From the NCBI GenBank assembly GCA_030153935.1, contig JASKKX010000014.1, positions 1 through 35,838 of the forward strand: DNA of 35,838 nt, written 5' to 3'. The position numbers and the translations under genes were made by a program. The stretch comes from Verrucomicrobiota bacterium (GTDB lineage: Bacteria > Verrucomicrobiota > Kiritimatiellia > Kiritimatiellales > Tichowtungiaceae). The notes under the pieces are model-generated. The model saw only the letters and a list, made by a program, of their open reading frames with translations, was not told the origin of the DNA and searched no databases. This document shows positions 1-10,002 of the stretch, piece after piece (the first letter of the stretch is position 1; each line of letters begins with the position of its first letter).

Positions 1-1134
1 AAATTCCGGATGTTCTGATTGGAATCGTTCCACAACTTCCGCGGTCTCTTCGCGCGTGAAGGTACAGACCGAAAAAATCAGCACACCGCCGGATTTCACG
101 CACTGTGTCGCATTGTTGAGCATCCGCAGCTGTAAATTGCGTTTCTGCGCGGGATCACGGGGATCCGAACGCCATCTCGCATCAGGATTTCGACTCCAGG
201 TACCCCACCCTGAACAAGGTGCATCGACGAGTACACCGTCGAAGACTTTACTGAACGGCGCGTCTTCAGCCAGATTGTGTATCTGTGTCCGAACGATTGG
301 CAACCCGTCAGTGCGGGCTCTCTTTTTGCACTCCCGCAGGGCGTTTTCACGCACATCGGTCGCCAGCACCTTCCCTCCCGGTCCGATCAGATCCGCCAGA
401 TGGAGCGCTTTGCCTCCCGCGCCGGAGCAGGCGTCCCACCAATCGGAACCTTTTTCAGGGGAGGCAATGAGGGCAACGGTCTGCGAAGCAATATCCTGCA
501 CTTCGTATTGTCCGCGACTTCCCAGTGCGCCGAATGATGCGCCGCCCTCAACCGAAATCGAACCGGGAAGGTTCGGATGTTCTTTGAATCCAATGCCCGC
601 CTCCGTAAGTGCCTGCTTAAATTCGTCAGAGCGCAGACGCAGCCAGGTCGGCGGACGCTGCTGAATGGTTTCATAAAACAACGCTTCGCAATCCGGCGGC
701 AGTTCGACACTTTTCCAAAACTCTGGAAAAATAAGGGCCGGTTTTCCCGGCGTTTGAAAATCGGGAAACCACCCGGCAAGCACTGCGCATTTTTCGTCCA
801 CGGTTTTTCCGCCGAGTAAAGTCCAGTCAGAGCGAATGACTTTCTCCAGTGCCGGATGAATTTCTGTATGGTCGAGCAGCCAGCTCAGGCCGGCCGCCTC
901 CAAAAATGTCAGGCCCGCTTTCTGTGTCCAGCCGAGCCACCGGAAAAAGGAAAAGAACGCTTCAGAAAGAAACCGGCGATCGCGCGAGCCGAGTTCACGC
1001 CGGTTCTTGAAGAACTGCGCCAGCACGCGATCGGCCGGATGCCCGCGGTCGAGAACCCGCGGAACCAGCGTTTCCAGTATTTCGCCCAGCAAAGCCGTTT
1101 GGCGATCGACAATTTTTTCGTTCAGTTTTTTCAC
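1..1134 (-). CDS. rsmB: RsmB/Fmu-like 16S rRNA (cytosine-5-)-methyltransferase, 3' end truncated by window edge
   Basis: Minus-strand frame from GTG at 1134 is open to base 1. It reads VKKLNEKIVDRQTALLGEILETLVPRVLDRGHPADRVLAQFFKNR... then DWWDACSGAGGKALHLADLIGPGGKVLATDVREN and VLVDAPCSGWGTWSRNPDARW, the SAM-binding and DAPCSG motif IV of the NOL1/NOP2/Sun family. It is missing from the ORF track because it runs off the window and uses GTG. Confidence 0.88.
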   Translation of the reverse strand, partial: MKKLNEKIVDRQTALLGEILETLVPRVLDRGHPADRVLAQFFKNRRELGSRDRRFLSEAFFSFFRWLGWTQKAGLTFLEAAGLSWLLDHTEIHPALEKVIRSDWTLLGGKTVDEKCAVLAGWFPDFQTPGKPALIFPEFWKSVELPPDCEALFYETIQQRPPTWLRLRSDEFKQALTEAGIGFKEHPNLPGSISVEGGASFGALGSRGQYEVQDIASQTVALIASPEKGSDWWDACSGAGGKALHLADLIGPGGKVLATDVRENALRECKKRARTDGLPIVRTQIHNLAEDAPFSKVFDGVLVDAPCSGWGTWSRNPDARWRSDPRDPAQKRNLQLRMLNNATQCVKSGGVLIFSVCTFTREETAEVVERFQSEHPEF

Positions 1135-1250
1135 AAGGTCCTTTGACGATTTTTATTTTTTCGAGTTAAAAGTCAGGCATAATTCTATCTTCTTCCGTTG
1201 ACGGTGTAAAAACGGGAACGGAAATTATTTGGAACCACAAAAGGAACAGT

Positions 1251-2411
1251 ATGGCCAAAGAACTCGGATTTGTGATGATTACGCCTCATTCGCTGCGCAA
1301 GTCGCGCACCGGCGGGATTATCGGGCGTTTCAGCCGGATTGAAGGGTTGGAATTTGTCGCCGCCCGCATGTTCGGTCCCAGTCAGGAGCTGGTTAATCGG
1401 TTTGCGGATCGGCTGCGGGATATGCCGGATGTTTCCCCTGACCGGCGTGATCTCCTCTCTGAATATGTCTTACGCGCATTCAGACCGGACCCCGACACCG
1501 GTCGACCGCATCGCGTTATGCTTCTGTTTTTTGAAGGCGAAGCGGCCATTCGTAAAATCTATGCTGCGGCCGGTGACTTTGACGATACCCAGGAATCCGC
1601 CGATACCATCCGAGGAACCTTTGGCGACTGCGTCCACGACCCGGATGGTAACATCATCTACTTCGAACCGGCTGTCCTGGTTGCGCCGACTCCCGCCGCT
1701 GTCAAAAGCACCTTATCGCTCTGGATGGAATATGCTGAGAGTGACGGCGGCATTATCAAAAACGCCCTCAGCCTGCCGGATGAAGAGGTCCAGCGCACCC
1801 TCGTGATCATCAAACCGGACAACTTCCGGTTCCCCAGTTCGCGCCCCGGCAATATCATTGACCTCTTTTCGCGTTCCGGCCTGCGCATCATCGGTGCGCA
1901 GGTACATCGCATGAGCATGGCTGAAGCGCTGGAGTTCTACGGTCCTGTCCGGAAAGTTCTGCGCGAAAAACTCTGTGGCCTCACCACCGAAAGAGCCTGC
2001 GCGGCGCTGGAAAAAGAGTTCGGTTTCCCGATGCCCGCCGAAGTGAAAGAAGCCCTGAACCGGACTCTCGGTCCGTATTATGGCGATCAGCAGTTCTATG
2101 AAATCATGAAATTTATGACTGGCCTGTGGCTCCCGGATGTCATGGCCGACGAAATGGAGAAAGACGGCGCGGTCCGCTGCCTCGTTCTCATCTATGCGGG
2201 GATCGATGCCGTCGATAAAATCCGCACCATTCTCGGCCCGACCGACCCGAGCAAAGCGCAGCCTGGCTCTGTGCGCAAAGAGTACGGAAGCGATATTATG
2301 GTCAATGCCGCGCATGCTTCCGACTCCCCGGAAAACGCCAGGCGTGAAATGGGCATTCTGCGGCCGGAGCGGAATCTTCTGAAAAAATGGTTTGATCAAT
2401 ACTACGGATAA
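1251..2411 (+). CDS. Tandem nucleoside-diphosphate kinase-domain protein (degenerate N-terminal copy plus apparently intact C-terminal copy)
   Basis: C-terminal half has RTLVIIKPDN and GPTDPSKAQPGSVRKEYGSDIMVNAAHASDSPENARREM (NDK Lys, TxRxxFG-like and His motifs). N-terminal half has ELGFVMITPHSL and ADTIRGTFGD, a degenerate NDK fold. Confidence 0.8.
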   Translation: MAKELGFVMITPHSLRKSRTGGIIGRFSRIEGLEFVAARMFGPSQELVNRFADRLRDMPDVSPDRRDLLSEYVLRAFRPDPDTGRPHRVMLLFFEGEAAIRKIYAAAGDFDDTQESADTIRGTFGDCVHDPDGNIIYFEPAVLVAPTPAAVKSTLSLWMEYAESDGGIIKNALSLPDEEVQRTLVIIKPDNFRFPSSRPGNIIDLFSRSGLRIIGAQVHRMSMAEALEFYGPVRKVLREKLCGLTTERACAALEKEFGFPMPAEVKEALNRTLGPYYGDQQFYEIMKFMTGLWLPDVMADEMEKDGAVRCLVLIYAGIDAVDKIRTILGPTDPSKAQPGSVRKEYGSDIMVNAAHASDSPENARREMGILRPERNLLKKWFDQYYG

Positions 2412-2459
2412 CCGGTGTAATGCGCGCCGGCTGAATCTGACGGTATGGAGAACGATTGT

Positions 2460-3638
2460 ATGTGGAAAAATGTTGAGAGTGCACCTGCCGACGCCATCCT
2501 CGGGTTGACAGAGGCCTTTAAAAAAGATCCCCGCTTTGCCAAGGTCAACCTCGGGGTCGGCGTCTATAAAGATGAAGAAGGACACACGCCGATTCTCGCA
2601 TCGGTTAAAGCCGCTGAAAAACGTCTGATTGACGAGGAAAATACCAAATCCTATCTGCCGATCACCGGCAATGAGGCCTACGGGCGGGAAGTCCAGAAAC
2701 TGATCTTCGGAGCACCCTGCGATCGCGCGGTCACCGCCCACACCCCCGGCGGCACTGGGGCTCTGCGCGTTGCGGCGGAGATGCTCCGCACCTTCAGCAG
2801 CAAAACCTTCTGGGTCAGCAAGCCGACCTGGGCCAACCACACCAACATCTTTAAAGCCGCCGGACTGACTGTGAAAGAATACCCCTATTACAACCCGGCC
2901 TCCAAAAATCTCGACAGCGAAGGCTTCCTGTCCGCGCTCGAACAAATTCCGGCGAATGACTGCGTTCTGCTGCATGCCTGCTGCCATAACCCGAGCGGCG
3001 TGGATCTCTCCGCCGACCAGTGGAAGCAGGTTGCGCAGATCGCGGCAAAAAACGGATGGTCCGCGCTGGTGGACTTCGCCTATCAGGGCTTTGGCGAAAG
3101 CCTTGAAGCCGACCGCATCGGGGTGGAAGCATTTCTTGAATCCGGAATCGATTTCTTTATCGCCAGTTCCTTTTCCAAAAACTTCGGTCTCTACCGGGAA
3201 CGCACTGGTGCGCTGACTGCCGTTGCTGCCTCACCTGCCGATGCCGAAACTGCCGCCAGCCATTTGAAAGCCACCGCACGGGTCATCTATTCCAATCCGC
3301 CTGCACACGGCGGAATGATCGTCACCACCGTCCTGCAGGACAGTAAGCTTTCCTCCCGTTGGAAAAATGAGCTCAACGGCATGCGCGACCGAATCGCCCA
3401 GGCACGTGCCGCACTGGCCGAAGGCCTCACGGCGCACGGCGTGCCGATGGACTGCTCCTTCATCACCCGGCAGAAAGGAATGTTCTCCTTCAGTGGACTG
3501 ACTAAAGAGCAGGTTGCTTTTCTGCGCGAGGAAAAAGCCATCTACATCGTCGACTCAGGCCGCATCAACGTTGCCGGACTGACTCCGGGAAATCTAGGCT
3601 ACGTCTGCGACGCTGTCGCCGAGGCCATGAATCGCTAA
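2460..3638 (+). CDS. Aspartate/aromatic amino acid aminotransferase (class I, AspC/TyrB-like)
   Basis: VNLGVGVYKDEEGHTPILASVKAAE, LLHACCHNPSGVDLSADQW, LVDFAYQGFGES and SSFSKNFGLYRERTGAL (PLP-lysine motif). ORF opens at 2445; Met at 2460 gives the usual family N-terminus. Confidence 0.9.
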   Translation: MWKNVESAPADAILGLTEAFKKDPRFAKVNLGVGVYKDEEGHTPILASVKAAEKRLIDEENTKSYLPITGNEAYGREVQKLIFGAPCDRAVTAHTPGGTGALRVAAEMLRTFSSKTFWVSKPTWANHTNIFKAAGLTVKEYPYYNPASKNLDSEGFLSALEQIPANDCVLLHACCHNPSGVDLSADQWKQVAQIAAKNGWSALVDFAYQGFGESLEADRIGVEAFLESGIDFFIASSFSKNFGLYRERTGALTAVAASPADAETAASHLKATARVIYSNPPAHGGMIVTTVLQDSKLSSRWKNELNGMRDRIAQARAALAEGLTAHGVPMDCSFITRQKGMFSFSGLTKEQVAFLREEKAIYIVDSGRINVAGLTPGNLGYVCDAVAEAMNR

Positions 3639-3735
3639 AGCGGGCAAGCTCCGGATTCGGGCAATGCGCTGAGTGAGCCTCTCTTCAACCGTGTGATCAA
3701 TACAGGCGGGACGACGGGATCGCGTAACGCATCCG

Positions 3736-3939
3736 TCAGTGAGCAGCGTTTTTTTTGGTCAGATCCAAATCCCGCAGACCGTAATGAATGGCAGGCAAGG
3801 AACAGTTCAGCTTCAAGGTTTCCCGAATCTCTTTGAGAGTAATGTCTTTCTGCTGCTGGAGCGGGCTCTTAATCTGCCCGGAGCGCTGTGGATTATGGCC
3901 ATGTGCTTTACCTTTTTCTCTATCACGTGCTCCAAAAAA
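3736..3939 (-). pseudogene. Remnant of an IS630-type transposase N-terminal (helix-turn-helix) region
   Basis: Minus-strand translation: GARDREKGKAHGHNPQRSGQIKSPLQQQKDITLKEIRETLKLNCSLPAIHYGLRDLDLTKKNAAH*. It resembles the IS630 pattern xxTLxELRExLxxxxSxxTIxRALxxLGLTxKKK. No DDE domain and no convincing start remain. Confidence 0.5.
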
Positions 3940-4181
3940 AAGAAAATCAGGTGCTGTAAACAGTTCTTGAGATATGTGATACTGTATTTACTTTGATTTT
4001 AACGAACAGGTGAAATGTTATGTATGAAATCGGTTCCGGCACAGCCTGACGACATCTTCGGGTTAAGTTTGCACAGAGTCTGCGGTTTCCGGAGAGCGGT
4101 TTATTTTTTCACAGGGGAATGTGATCTGACTGTGATGAATTTTATCTAAAAACAGCCATTCAACAGGAGCGAAATCCCGAT

Positions 4182-6377
4182 ATGAAAGATGATAAACTCT
4201 ATATTCAGATGTTCAGCATACACGGTCTGATCCGAAGCCATAATCTGGAAATGGGACGTGATGCGGATACGGGCGGACAGATCAAGTACGTTCTGGAAGA
4301 AGGGATGGAGCTGTCCAAACAGCCGGAGGTCGCACGGGTCGATCTGTTCACCCGCTGGATCGGCGACAAGACGGTTTCCAGTGACTATTCTGTTCCCGTG
4401 GAGGATGTCACGGAGAAGTTCCGCATCGTGCGTATTCCGTGCGGCGGCGGCAAATACCTGCGCAAAGAACTTCTCTGGCGACACCTGGATGAATATATCG
4501 ACAAGTCCATTCAGTTCATTAAACGCGGAGGCCGGCTGCCGGATATCGTTCATGGACATTATGCGGACGCCGGGTATGTCGCCATGTGGCTGAGCCGCCT
4601 GTTCGGGGTCCCGTTTATTTTCACCGGGCATTCCCTGGGGCGCTCCAAAAAGGCCAAACTGCTGGCCGACGGCATGCCCGAGGAACAAATCCGCCGCCGA
4701 TATATGATCGACCAGCGGATCGATGCGGAAGAAAACGTGCTGAGTTCCGCAGACATGATTATCACCAGCACCAACCAGGAAATCGAGCAGCAGTACGAAG
4801 AGTATGAAAACTGCAGGAGCCCCGAATACCGTGTAATCCCCCCCGGTATCGACCTGGAGAAGTTTTATCCCTACTACCACGACATGTTCACAGAAAAAGA
4901 GCCGGACGAAACGCATCTGCATGCCCACGCCTCCATCCTGCTGGAACTCGAACGGTTTTTTAAATTCAAAGACAAGCCGCTCATCCTCGCACTCTGCCGG
5001 CCGGACAAACGAAAAAATCTCTCGGGGCTGATTGAAGCCTACGGCACAGACCGGGAACTGCAGACCATGGCCAACCTCGCCATTTATGCCGGCATCCGCA
5101 AAGACATCACTCAAATGGAGGACAACGAACAGAACGTGCTGACCGACATGCTGTTGCTCATGGACAAATATGACCTGTACGGGAAAATGGCGATCCCGAA
5201 AAAACACGACTTCGAACTGGAAGTGCCCGAACTCTACCGAATCGCTGCCGCCAGCAAGGGGGTGTTTGTGAACGCCGCCCTCACGGAACCGTTTGGTCTG
5301 ACCCTGCTCGAAGCCGCCGCCACCGGGCTGCCGCTGGTTGCCACCGACGACGGCGGCCCGCGTGACATCCTTGCCAACTGTAAAAACGGGAAACTGGTTA
5401 CCCCAACGGACACCCGGGCCATCGCCGCCGCCATCAAAACCATCATCTCCGATTCCGATCAGTGGGAGGCCTATTCAAAAAACGGCATTCTGAATGTGCG
5501 CGAACATTATGCATGGAAAGCCCATGCCAGGCATTATCTGAAGGAAATCCGCGAGGTGATCAAACAGAACACGCCGGCGGAACCGGATATCGACAAAACC
5601 CCGCCGGCGATCGGCCGCCGGCTGGCCAAGCTCAATCACTTCCTGATCACCGATATCGACAACACGCTGATCGGCGACGACAACAGCCGCCTCCCGGAAC
5701 TGGCGGACTTTCTGCGGGAAAACCGCAACCGACTCGGTTTCGGCATTGCCACCGGGCGAACGATTGACTCCGCCATGGAAATCCTCTCCGAACACGACCT
5801 GCCCGAGCCGGATGTGATGATCACCTCGGTCGGCGCGGAAATCTACTACGGCGCGGCACGATATGCGGACCAGGGCTGGCAGGCACATCTGAACAGTCAC
5901 TGGAACCGCGAAAAAATCCGCCGCCTGCTCGAATCGTTCGACTTCCTTGAATATCAGGAGGAGGAAACTCAGCGCCCCTTCAAAATCAGTTACAACATGG
6001 CTCCGGAAAAAGACCGCTTAACCCTCATCCACGACCTGCTGCACAAAAACCGCTGCCGCTACACCATGGTTTACTCGCACGAACAGTTCCTCGACATCCT
6101 GCCGCACCGCGCGTCCAAGGGGAAAGCCATCCGCTATCTCAGCTATAAATGGAACATCCCGGTCTCGCAGATCATCGTCGCCGGCGACTCCGGCAACGAT
6201 GCCGAAATGCTGCGCGGCGATCTTGCCGGCGTCGTCGTCGGCAACTACAGTTGCGAATTAGAACCCTTCCGCGGCAGTCGCAAAATCTACTTCGCCGAAG
6301 CAACCTGCGCCGGCGGGATTCTCGAAGGCCTTGACCATTATAAAATCAGACAGAAAATCGCAGGAGCCACCTCATGA
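4182..6377 (+). CDS. Sucrose-phosphate synthase with fused HAD sucrose-phosphate phosphatase domain
   Basis: GT4 N-terminus IQMFSIHGLIRSHNLEMGRDADTGGQIKYV, HGHYADAGYVAMWLSRLFGVPFIFTGHSLGRSK, ALTEPFGLTLLEAAATGLPLVATDDGGPRDI. C-terminal HAD motifs DIDNTL, SKGKAIRYL and GDSGNDAEML. RBS caggag upstream. Confidence 0.92.
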   Translation: MKDDKLYIQMFSIHGLIRSHNLEMGRDADTGGQIKYVLEEGMELSKQPEVARVDLFTRWIGDKTVSSDYSVPVEDVTEKFRIVRIPCGGGKYLRKELLWRHLDEYIDKSIQFIKRGGRLPDIVHGHYADAGYVAMWLSRLFGVPFIFTGHSLGRSKKAKLLADGMPEEQIRRRYMIDQRIDAEENVLSSADMIITSTNQEIEQQYEEYENCRSPEYRVIPPGIDLEKFYPYYHDMFTEKEPDETHLHAHASILLELERFFKFKDKPLILALCRPDKRKNLSGLIEAYGTDRELQTMANLAIYAGIRKDITQMEDNEQNVLTDMLLLMDKYDLYGKMAIPKKHDFELEVPELYRIAAASKGVFVNAALTEPFGLTLLEAAATGLPLVATDDGGPRDILANCKNGKLVTPTDTRAIAAAIKTIISDSDQWEAYSKNGILNVREHYAWKAHARHYLKEIREVIKQNTPAEPDIDKTPPAIGRRLAKLNHFLITDIDNTLIGDDNSRLPELADFLRENRNRLGFGIATGRTIDSAMEILSEHDLPEPDVMITSVGAEIYYGAARYADQGWQAHLNSHWNREKIRRLLESFDFLEYQEEETQRPFKISYNMAPEKDRLTLIHDLLHKNRCRYTMVYSHEQFLDILPHRASKGKAIRYLSYKWNIPVSQIIVAGDSGNDAEMLRGDLAGVVVGNYSCELEPFRGSRKIYFAEATCAGGILEGLDHYKIRQKIAGATS

Positions 6378-7819
6378 AATTACAGAACAAAGTCCAGCTC
6401 ATCAGTTATCCCGACAGCATGGGAGGCAACCTCCTGGCCCTGCACTACTGCCTGCGCAAATATCTGCGCAACGCCATCGGCGGCGTGCATATCCTGCCGT
6501 TCTACCCCTCATCCGCCGATCGCGGCTTCGCGCCTCTCACCTACGATGCCGTCGATCCGCTCTTCGGTTCATGGGAGGATGTCGAAAAAATCGGCGAGGA
6601 TGTCGATCTCATTATCGACTTCATGGTCAACCACATCTCCCGTCAGTCGGTCTGGTTTCAGGACTATCTCGAAAAAGGCGCCGATTCCGAGTACGCGGAC
6701 ATGTTCCTCAGCTTCAACAAATTCGGCCCTGACGGCATCAGCGACGAAAACCTGGCCAAGGTTTACACCCGCAAACCACGTCCGCCCTACCTTGAAATCC
6801 AGCGGCCCGACGGCAGTATCGAACGCGTCTGGTGCACCTTCGACTATGAGCAGATTGACCTCGACTGGAGCTCGCCGCTCACCCGCAGCCTCCTGCGCAA
6901 TACCCTCCTGCGCATGGGGCGCAGCTCTGCCAAAATGATCCGCCTTGATGCCTTCGCCTACACCACCGTCGAAATCGGCACGAACTGCTACTTCCGCGAA
7001 CCCGCCGTCTGGGAACTGCTCGACTGGCTCCGCGACTGCGTTATCCCCTTCGATACCGACGTCCTGCCTGAAGTCCACGAAGAAAGCTCCTATCAGCACA
7101 AACTCTCTGAGCATGGCTTCTGGTGCTACGACTTTTCCCTGCCCATGCTCGTGCTTCACACCCTCTACCACCACACCAACCAGCGGCTCATCAGCTGGCT
7201 GAAAACCTGTCCGCGCAAACAGTTCACGACTCTCGACACCCACGACGGCATCGGCATCGTCGACGTCCACGGCCTGCTCACCGAAGAAGAAATTGAACGA
7301 ACCGTCAACGGCCTGTATGAAAAAGGCTCCAACGCCAAAGAAATCTATTCCGGCCCCGACTACAAGAACCTCGACATCTACCAGATCAACTGCACCTACT
7401 ACAGTGCTCTCGACCACAACGACGACGCCTACATCGCCGCGCGCGCCATCCAGTTCTTCGCCCCCGGCATCCCGCAGGTCTACTACGTCGGACTGCTCGC
7501 CGGCGAAAACGACATCGACCTCGTCGAGCATACCCGCAACGGCCGCGACATCAACCGCCACAACTACACCCTCGAAGAAATCGATCTCGATATTCACAAA
7601 CCTGTCGTCCGGCGCCTTCTGTATCTCATGGAATTCCGCAATCGCCACCCCGCCTTCGAAGGCGGCCTCACAATTGCCGACACTCCCGACAACGAACTCG
7701 AACTCGTCCGGACGTACGGCAGCCACCGCGTCGTCCTGCACATCCATCTGAAAACCTACAAAACCGAACTCACCTTCATCGACGCCGAAACCGGCGCCGA
7801 AACCACCAAAATCCTGTAA
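6374..7819 (+). CDS. GH13 subfamily 18-like sucrose (or related glucoside) phosphorylase
   Basis: KVQLISYPDSMGGNLLALHYCLRKYL, IRLDAFAYTTVEIGTNCYF (nucleophile Asp), DVLPEVHEESSYQHKLSEHGFWCYDFSLPMLVLHTLY, RKQFTTLDTHDGIGIVDV, PGIPQVYYVGLLAGENDI. Overlaps the upstream gene by 4 bp (ATGA). Confidence 0.88.
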   Translation: MKLQNKVQLISYPDSMGGNLLALHYCLRKYLRNAIGGVHILPFYPSSADRGFAPLTYDAVDPLFGSWEDVEKIGEDVDLIIDFMVNHISRQSVWFQDYLEKGADSEYADMFLSFNKFGPDGISDENLAKVYTRKPRPPYLEIQRPDGSIERVWCTFDYEQIDLDWSSPLTRSLLRNTLLRMGRSSAKMIRLDAFAYTTVEIGTNCYFREPAVWELLDWLRDCVIPFDTDVLPEVHEESSYQHKLSEHGFWCYDFSLPMLVLHTLYHHTNQRLISWLKTCPRKQFTTLDTHDGIGIVDVHGLLTEEEIERTVNGLYEKGSNAKEIYSGPDYKNLDIYQINCTYYSALDHNDDAYIAARAIQFFAPGIPQVYYVGLLAGENDIDLVEHTRNGRDINRHNYTLEEIDLDIHKPVVRRLLYLMEFRNRHPAFEGGLTIADTPDNELELVRTYGSHRVVLHIHLKTYKTELTFIDAETGAETTKIL

Positions 7820-8021
7820 ATCCCGCCTGCCGCCGACCGGTCAAACCGTCGACGTCTCAACCCTTGGAACCGGCGGCGGGTTGTTTCTCCAGGGAGTGGA
7901 AACTTTGCTCTGCGGATTAAACTCATTGTAAAAAAGGCCTGCGCGAAGCGGAACGCGGACGAATGACGCAGGGACGGAACCGAGGGGAAAACCCGGCGGA
8001 TTTCTATCCAAATCAAAAGCA

Positions 8022-8774
8022 TCACCAGAACCAGTAAGCACCGGTATAGACAGCATACCAGCCGAGCAGCCCGTTGGTGAGCGCGTGCGCCCAGACAGCG
8101 GCCCAGATATCGCGGGTACGAACCATCAACGCGGTGTAGAGCAATCCGCAGAGAAATCCCATCAGCCATTCGTTGTGTTCAAGAGCGAAGATAACCGACA
8201 CCAGAACGCACATTTTAACGTTCATCACGCCGAGTCTTTTTTTGAAAAAAGGACTTCCCTGCATCCAGCGATAGAGAAAGCCGCGAAACATGAATTCCTC
8301 GATCGCACTGATCACAACGGTGGTTCCCAGCATATGAATCCAGAAAAGCGGCCAGCCGGTCGCGCGCGGATCATAGTGATACAGCCCGTTTGAGCCCAGT
8401 TCGAGCGGCTCGCGCAGTTTGCCGAAGCGTGTCAGCTGAACGAAATAACGTTCGTAAAATTCGCTGATTTTCGGAAAGAATCTCTTGAAGATTTCTGATT
8501 CGAATCCGATCCATAGAATAAAGACCAAACTACCGACCGCCAGAGCCGGCAGAATACTTTTCATTTTCGGCCGCTCATACCAGCGCCACGGACGGAAGAC
8601 CAGTAACAGGACAAGTCCTCCCAGAGTCTGAACGGCATAACGGATTCCGGACGGGTCCCCCAGCAAAGACATCATCAGAAGCCAGGCAAGAAACGGAACG
8701 GTATGGGCCCAGACCGCCCGGGTGTTTTCCCGATCCAGTTCAGCCGTCCAGTTGATGTCAGTTTCAGCAGACAT
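8022..8774 (-). CDS. CPBP/CAAX prenyl protease-related intramembrane protease
   Basis: ISAIEEFMFRGFLYRWMQ (EExxxR motif), LVSVIFALEHNEWLMGFLCGLLY and IWAAVWAHALTNGLLG, multi-TM. Met at 8774 (MSAETDINWTAELDREN) is a more likely start than 8843. Confidence 0.82.
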   Translation of the reverse strand: MSAETDINWTAELDRENTRAVWAHTVPFLAWLLMMSLLGDPSGIRYAVQTLGGLVLLLVFRPWRWYERPKMKSILPALAVGSLVFILWIGFESEIFKRFFPKISEFYERYFVQLTRFGKLREPLELGSNGLYHYDPRATGWPLFWIHMLGTTVVISAIEEFMFRGFLYRWMQGSPFFKKRLGVMNVKMCVLVSVIFALEHNEWLMGFLCGLLYTALMVRTRDIWAAVWAHALTNGLLGWYAVYTGAYWFW

Positions 8775-9165
8775 GCGGAGAAAGTAGTCCAACCTCGGTA
8801 AAGGACAAAGCAAAAACAGGCAGAACAGGCACATCCAATCCAACGACCGGAGAACCGTGCTGCAGGCTCTATTCCTTGCAGCAAAGCAAACCGAAACATC
8901 TGTATGCAGAAAAAATCCATCTGCGGATCTTTCCGTGGAGAAAGGAAAGAAAGGGATGTCAAACGGTCAATTTAAAGCGGGACATGGATCCCGGATCGAC
9001 AGTATAATTTTCGGAATATTAAAAAAAGAAATTGAAACCCGGAAGGATATTCAAAGTCGGTAAGATAAAGACGCTGAACCGAGTGCAACTGTGAAAACCG
9101 ACTGATTCCGTTCTTCGGGATTTTTTTCGAACCAATCCTTTCAACAAAGCAAAAAACAAGGAGAG

Positions 9166-10002
9166 ATGATGAGCGCGGAGATCAAGAAGCTGAGCACCAA
9201 GGCTCAGGCCGCAGCGGCGGAACGCTATGCCGCATTGTATAAAAAAGCCTTACCCGGTTCCGGCGGCATTGAAAAATCTCGAATTGAAATCGCAACCTTT
9301 AACCGCTCTTCAACGCTTGAAGAATTCCAGAAAGTCGGACTGGGACTGGAAACCGTCGTGATTTTCCGGGATGAATCCGGATTGGGTCATACAGGAAAAA
9401 TTCTGATGAATCTGCCGGGGCAGCTGCTGCTGGAACACAGTCATGTGGACACCTTTGTACTCAGGAAAGAAGCAACCCTTCCGGATGAATTTATAAAACT
9501 CTCTGAACTGATCAACGGCTTCCGCGGAATCGTCCAATACAACAGCGACGGATCTGTAATCTGTGACCCGACCGGAAATCCGCAATACATCTATCCGGAA
9601 ACCGATTATCAGACCGTGCAGGCAAAAGACGGCCTGACGGCCTATCCGGCGGGGCAGACTGAAGACATTGTCAAAATTTTTCCCGGAAAATCAGAAACCT
9701 TCAAGGCAATTTACGGTGACGGAGTGCTGTTTGCCGATACAGCCCAAGTGGTCTATACGCCGCCCGGGATAAATCCGGATCAGATTCCGGAAAAACTCCT
9801 TCCCCTGACTGAAGAAGTGCGGAACGAACAGGCGATTACAACAAAACGGATGATCTATCTGACTCAAGGGATGAATGTGCTGCTGCCGAAAAACACACGG
9901 CATGCCTTTCTCGGCGGTTTAAACGGATGCGTTTATCTCGAGTTTTCCACTCCCTCTATGGATGAAGCGGATCGGTACACAGACAAAAGGGTTATTCGAT
10001 GA
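9166..10002 (+). CDS. Cupin-type sugar isomerase-like protein (D-lyxose ketol-isomerase-like)
   Basis: Cupin metal/loop signatures LLLEHSHVDTF and LLPKNTRHAFLGGLNGCVYLEFSTPSMDEADRYTDKRVIR. RBS aaggagag upstream. Confidence 0.55.
   Translation: MMSAEIKKLSTKAQAAAAERYAALYKKALPGSGGIEKSRIEIATFNRSSTLEEFQKVGLGLETVVIFRDESGLGHTGKILMNLPGQLLLEHSHVDTFVLRKEATLPDEFIKLSELINGFRGIVQYNSDGSVICDPTGNPQYIYPETDYQTVQAKDGLTAYPAGQTEDIVKIFPGKSETFKAIYGDGVLFADTAQVVYTPPGINPDQIPEKLLPLTEEVRNEQAITTKRMIYLTQGMNVLLPKNTRHAFLGGLNGCVYLEFSTPSMDEADRYTDKRVIR

Noticed and set aside
6569-7747. Minus-strand 392-aa ORF opposite the GH13_18 gene
   Set aside because: Val/Asp/Ala-rich shadow ORF created by codon bias of the real gene.
7841-8056. 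Minus-strand ORF ending ...SFVRVPLRAGLFYNEFNPQSKVSTPWRNNPPPVPRVETSTV
   Set aside because: Overlaps the protease 3' end and an intergenic palindrome; no recognisable domain or RBS.
8956-9063. Small ORF MSNGQFKAGHGSRIDSIIFGILKKEIETRKDIQSR with a purine-rich upstream region, possibly a truncated regulator
   Set aside because: Too short and without a secure family match to call.
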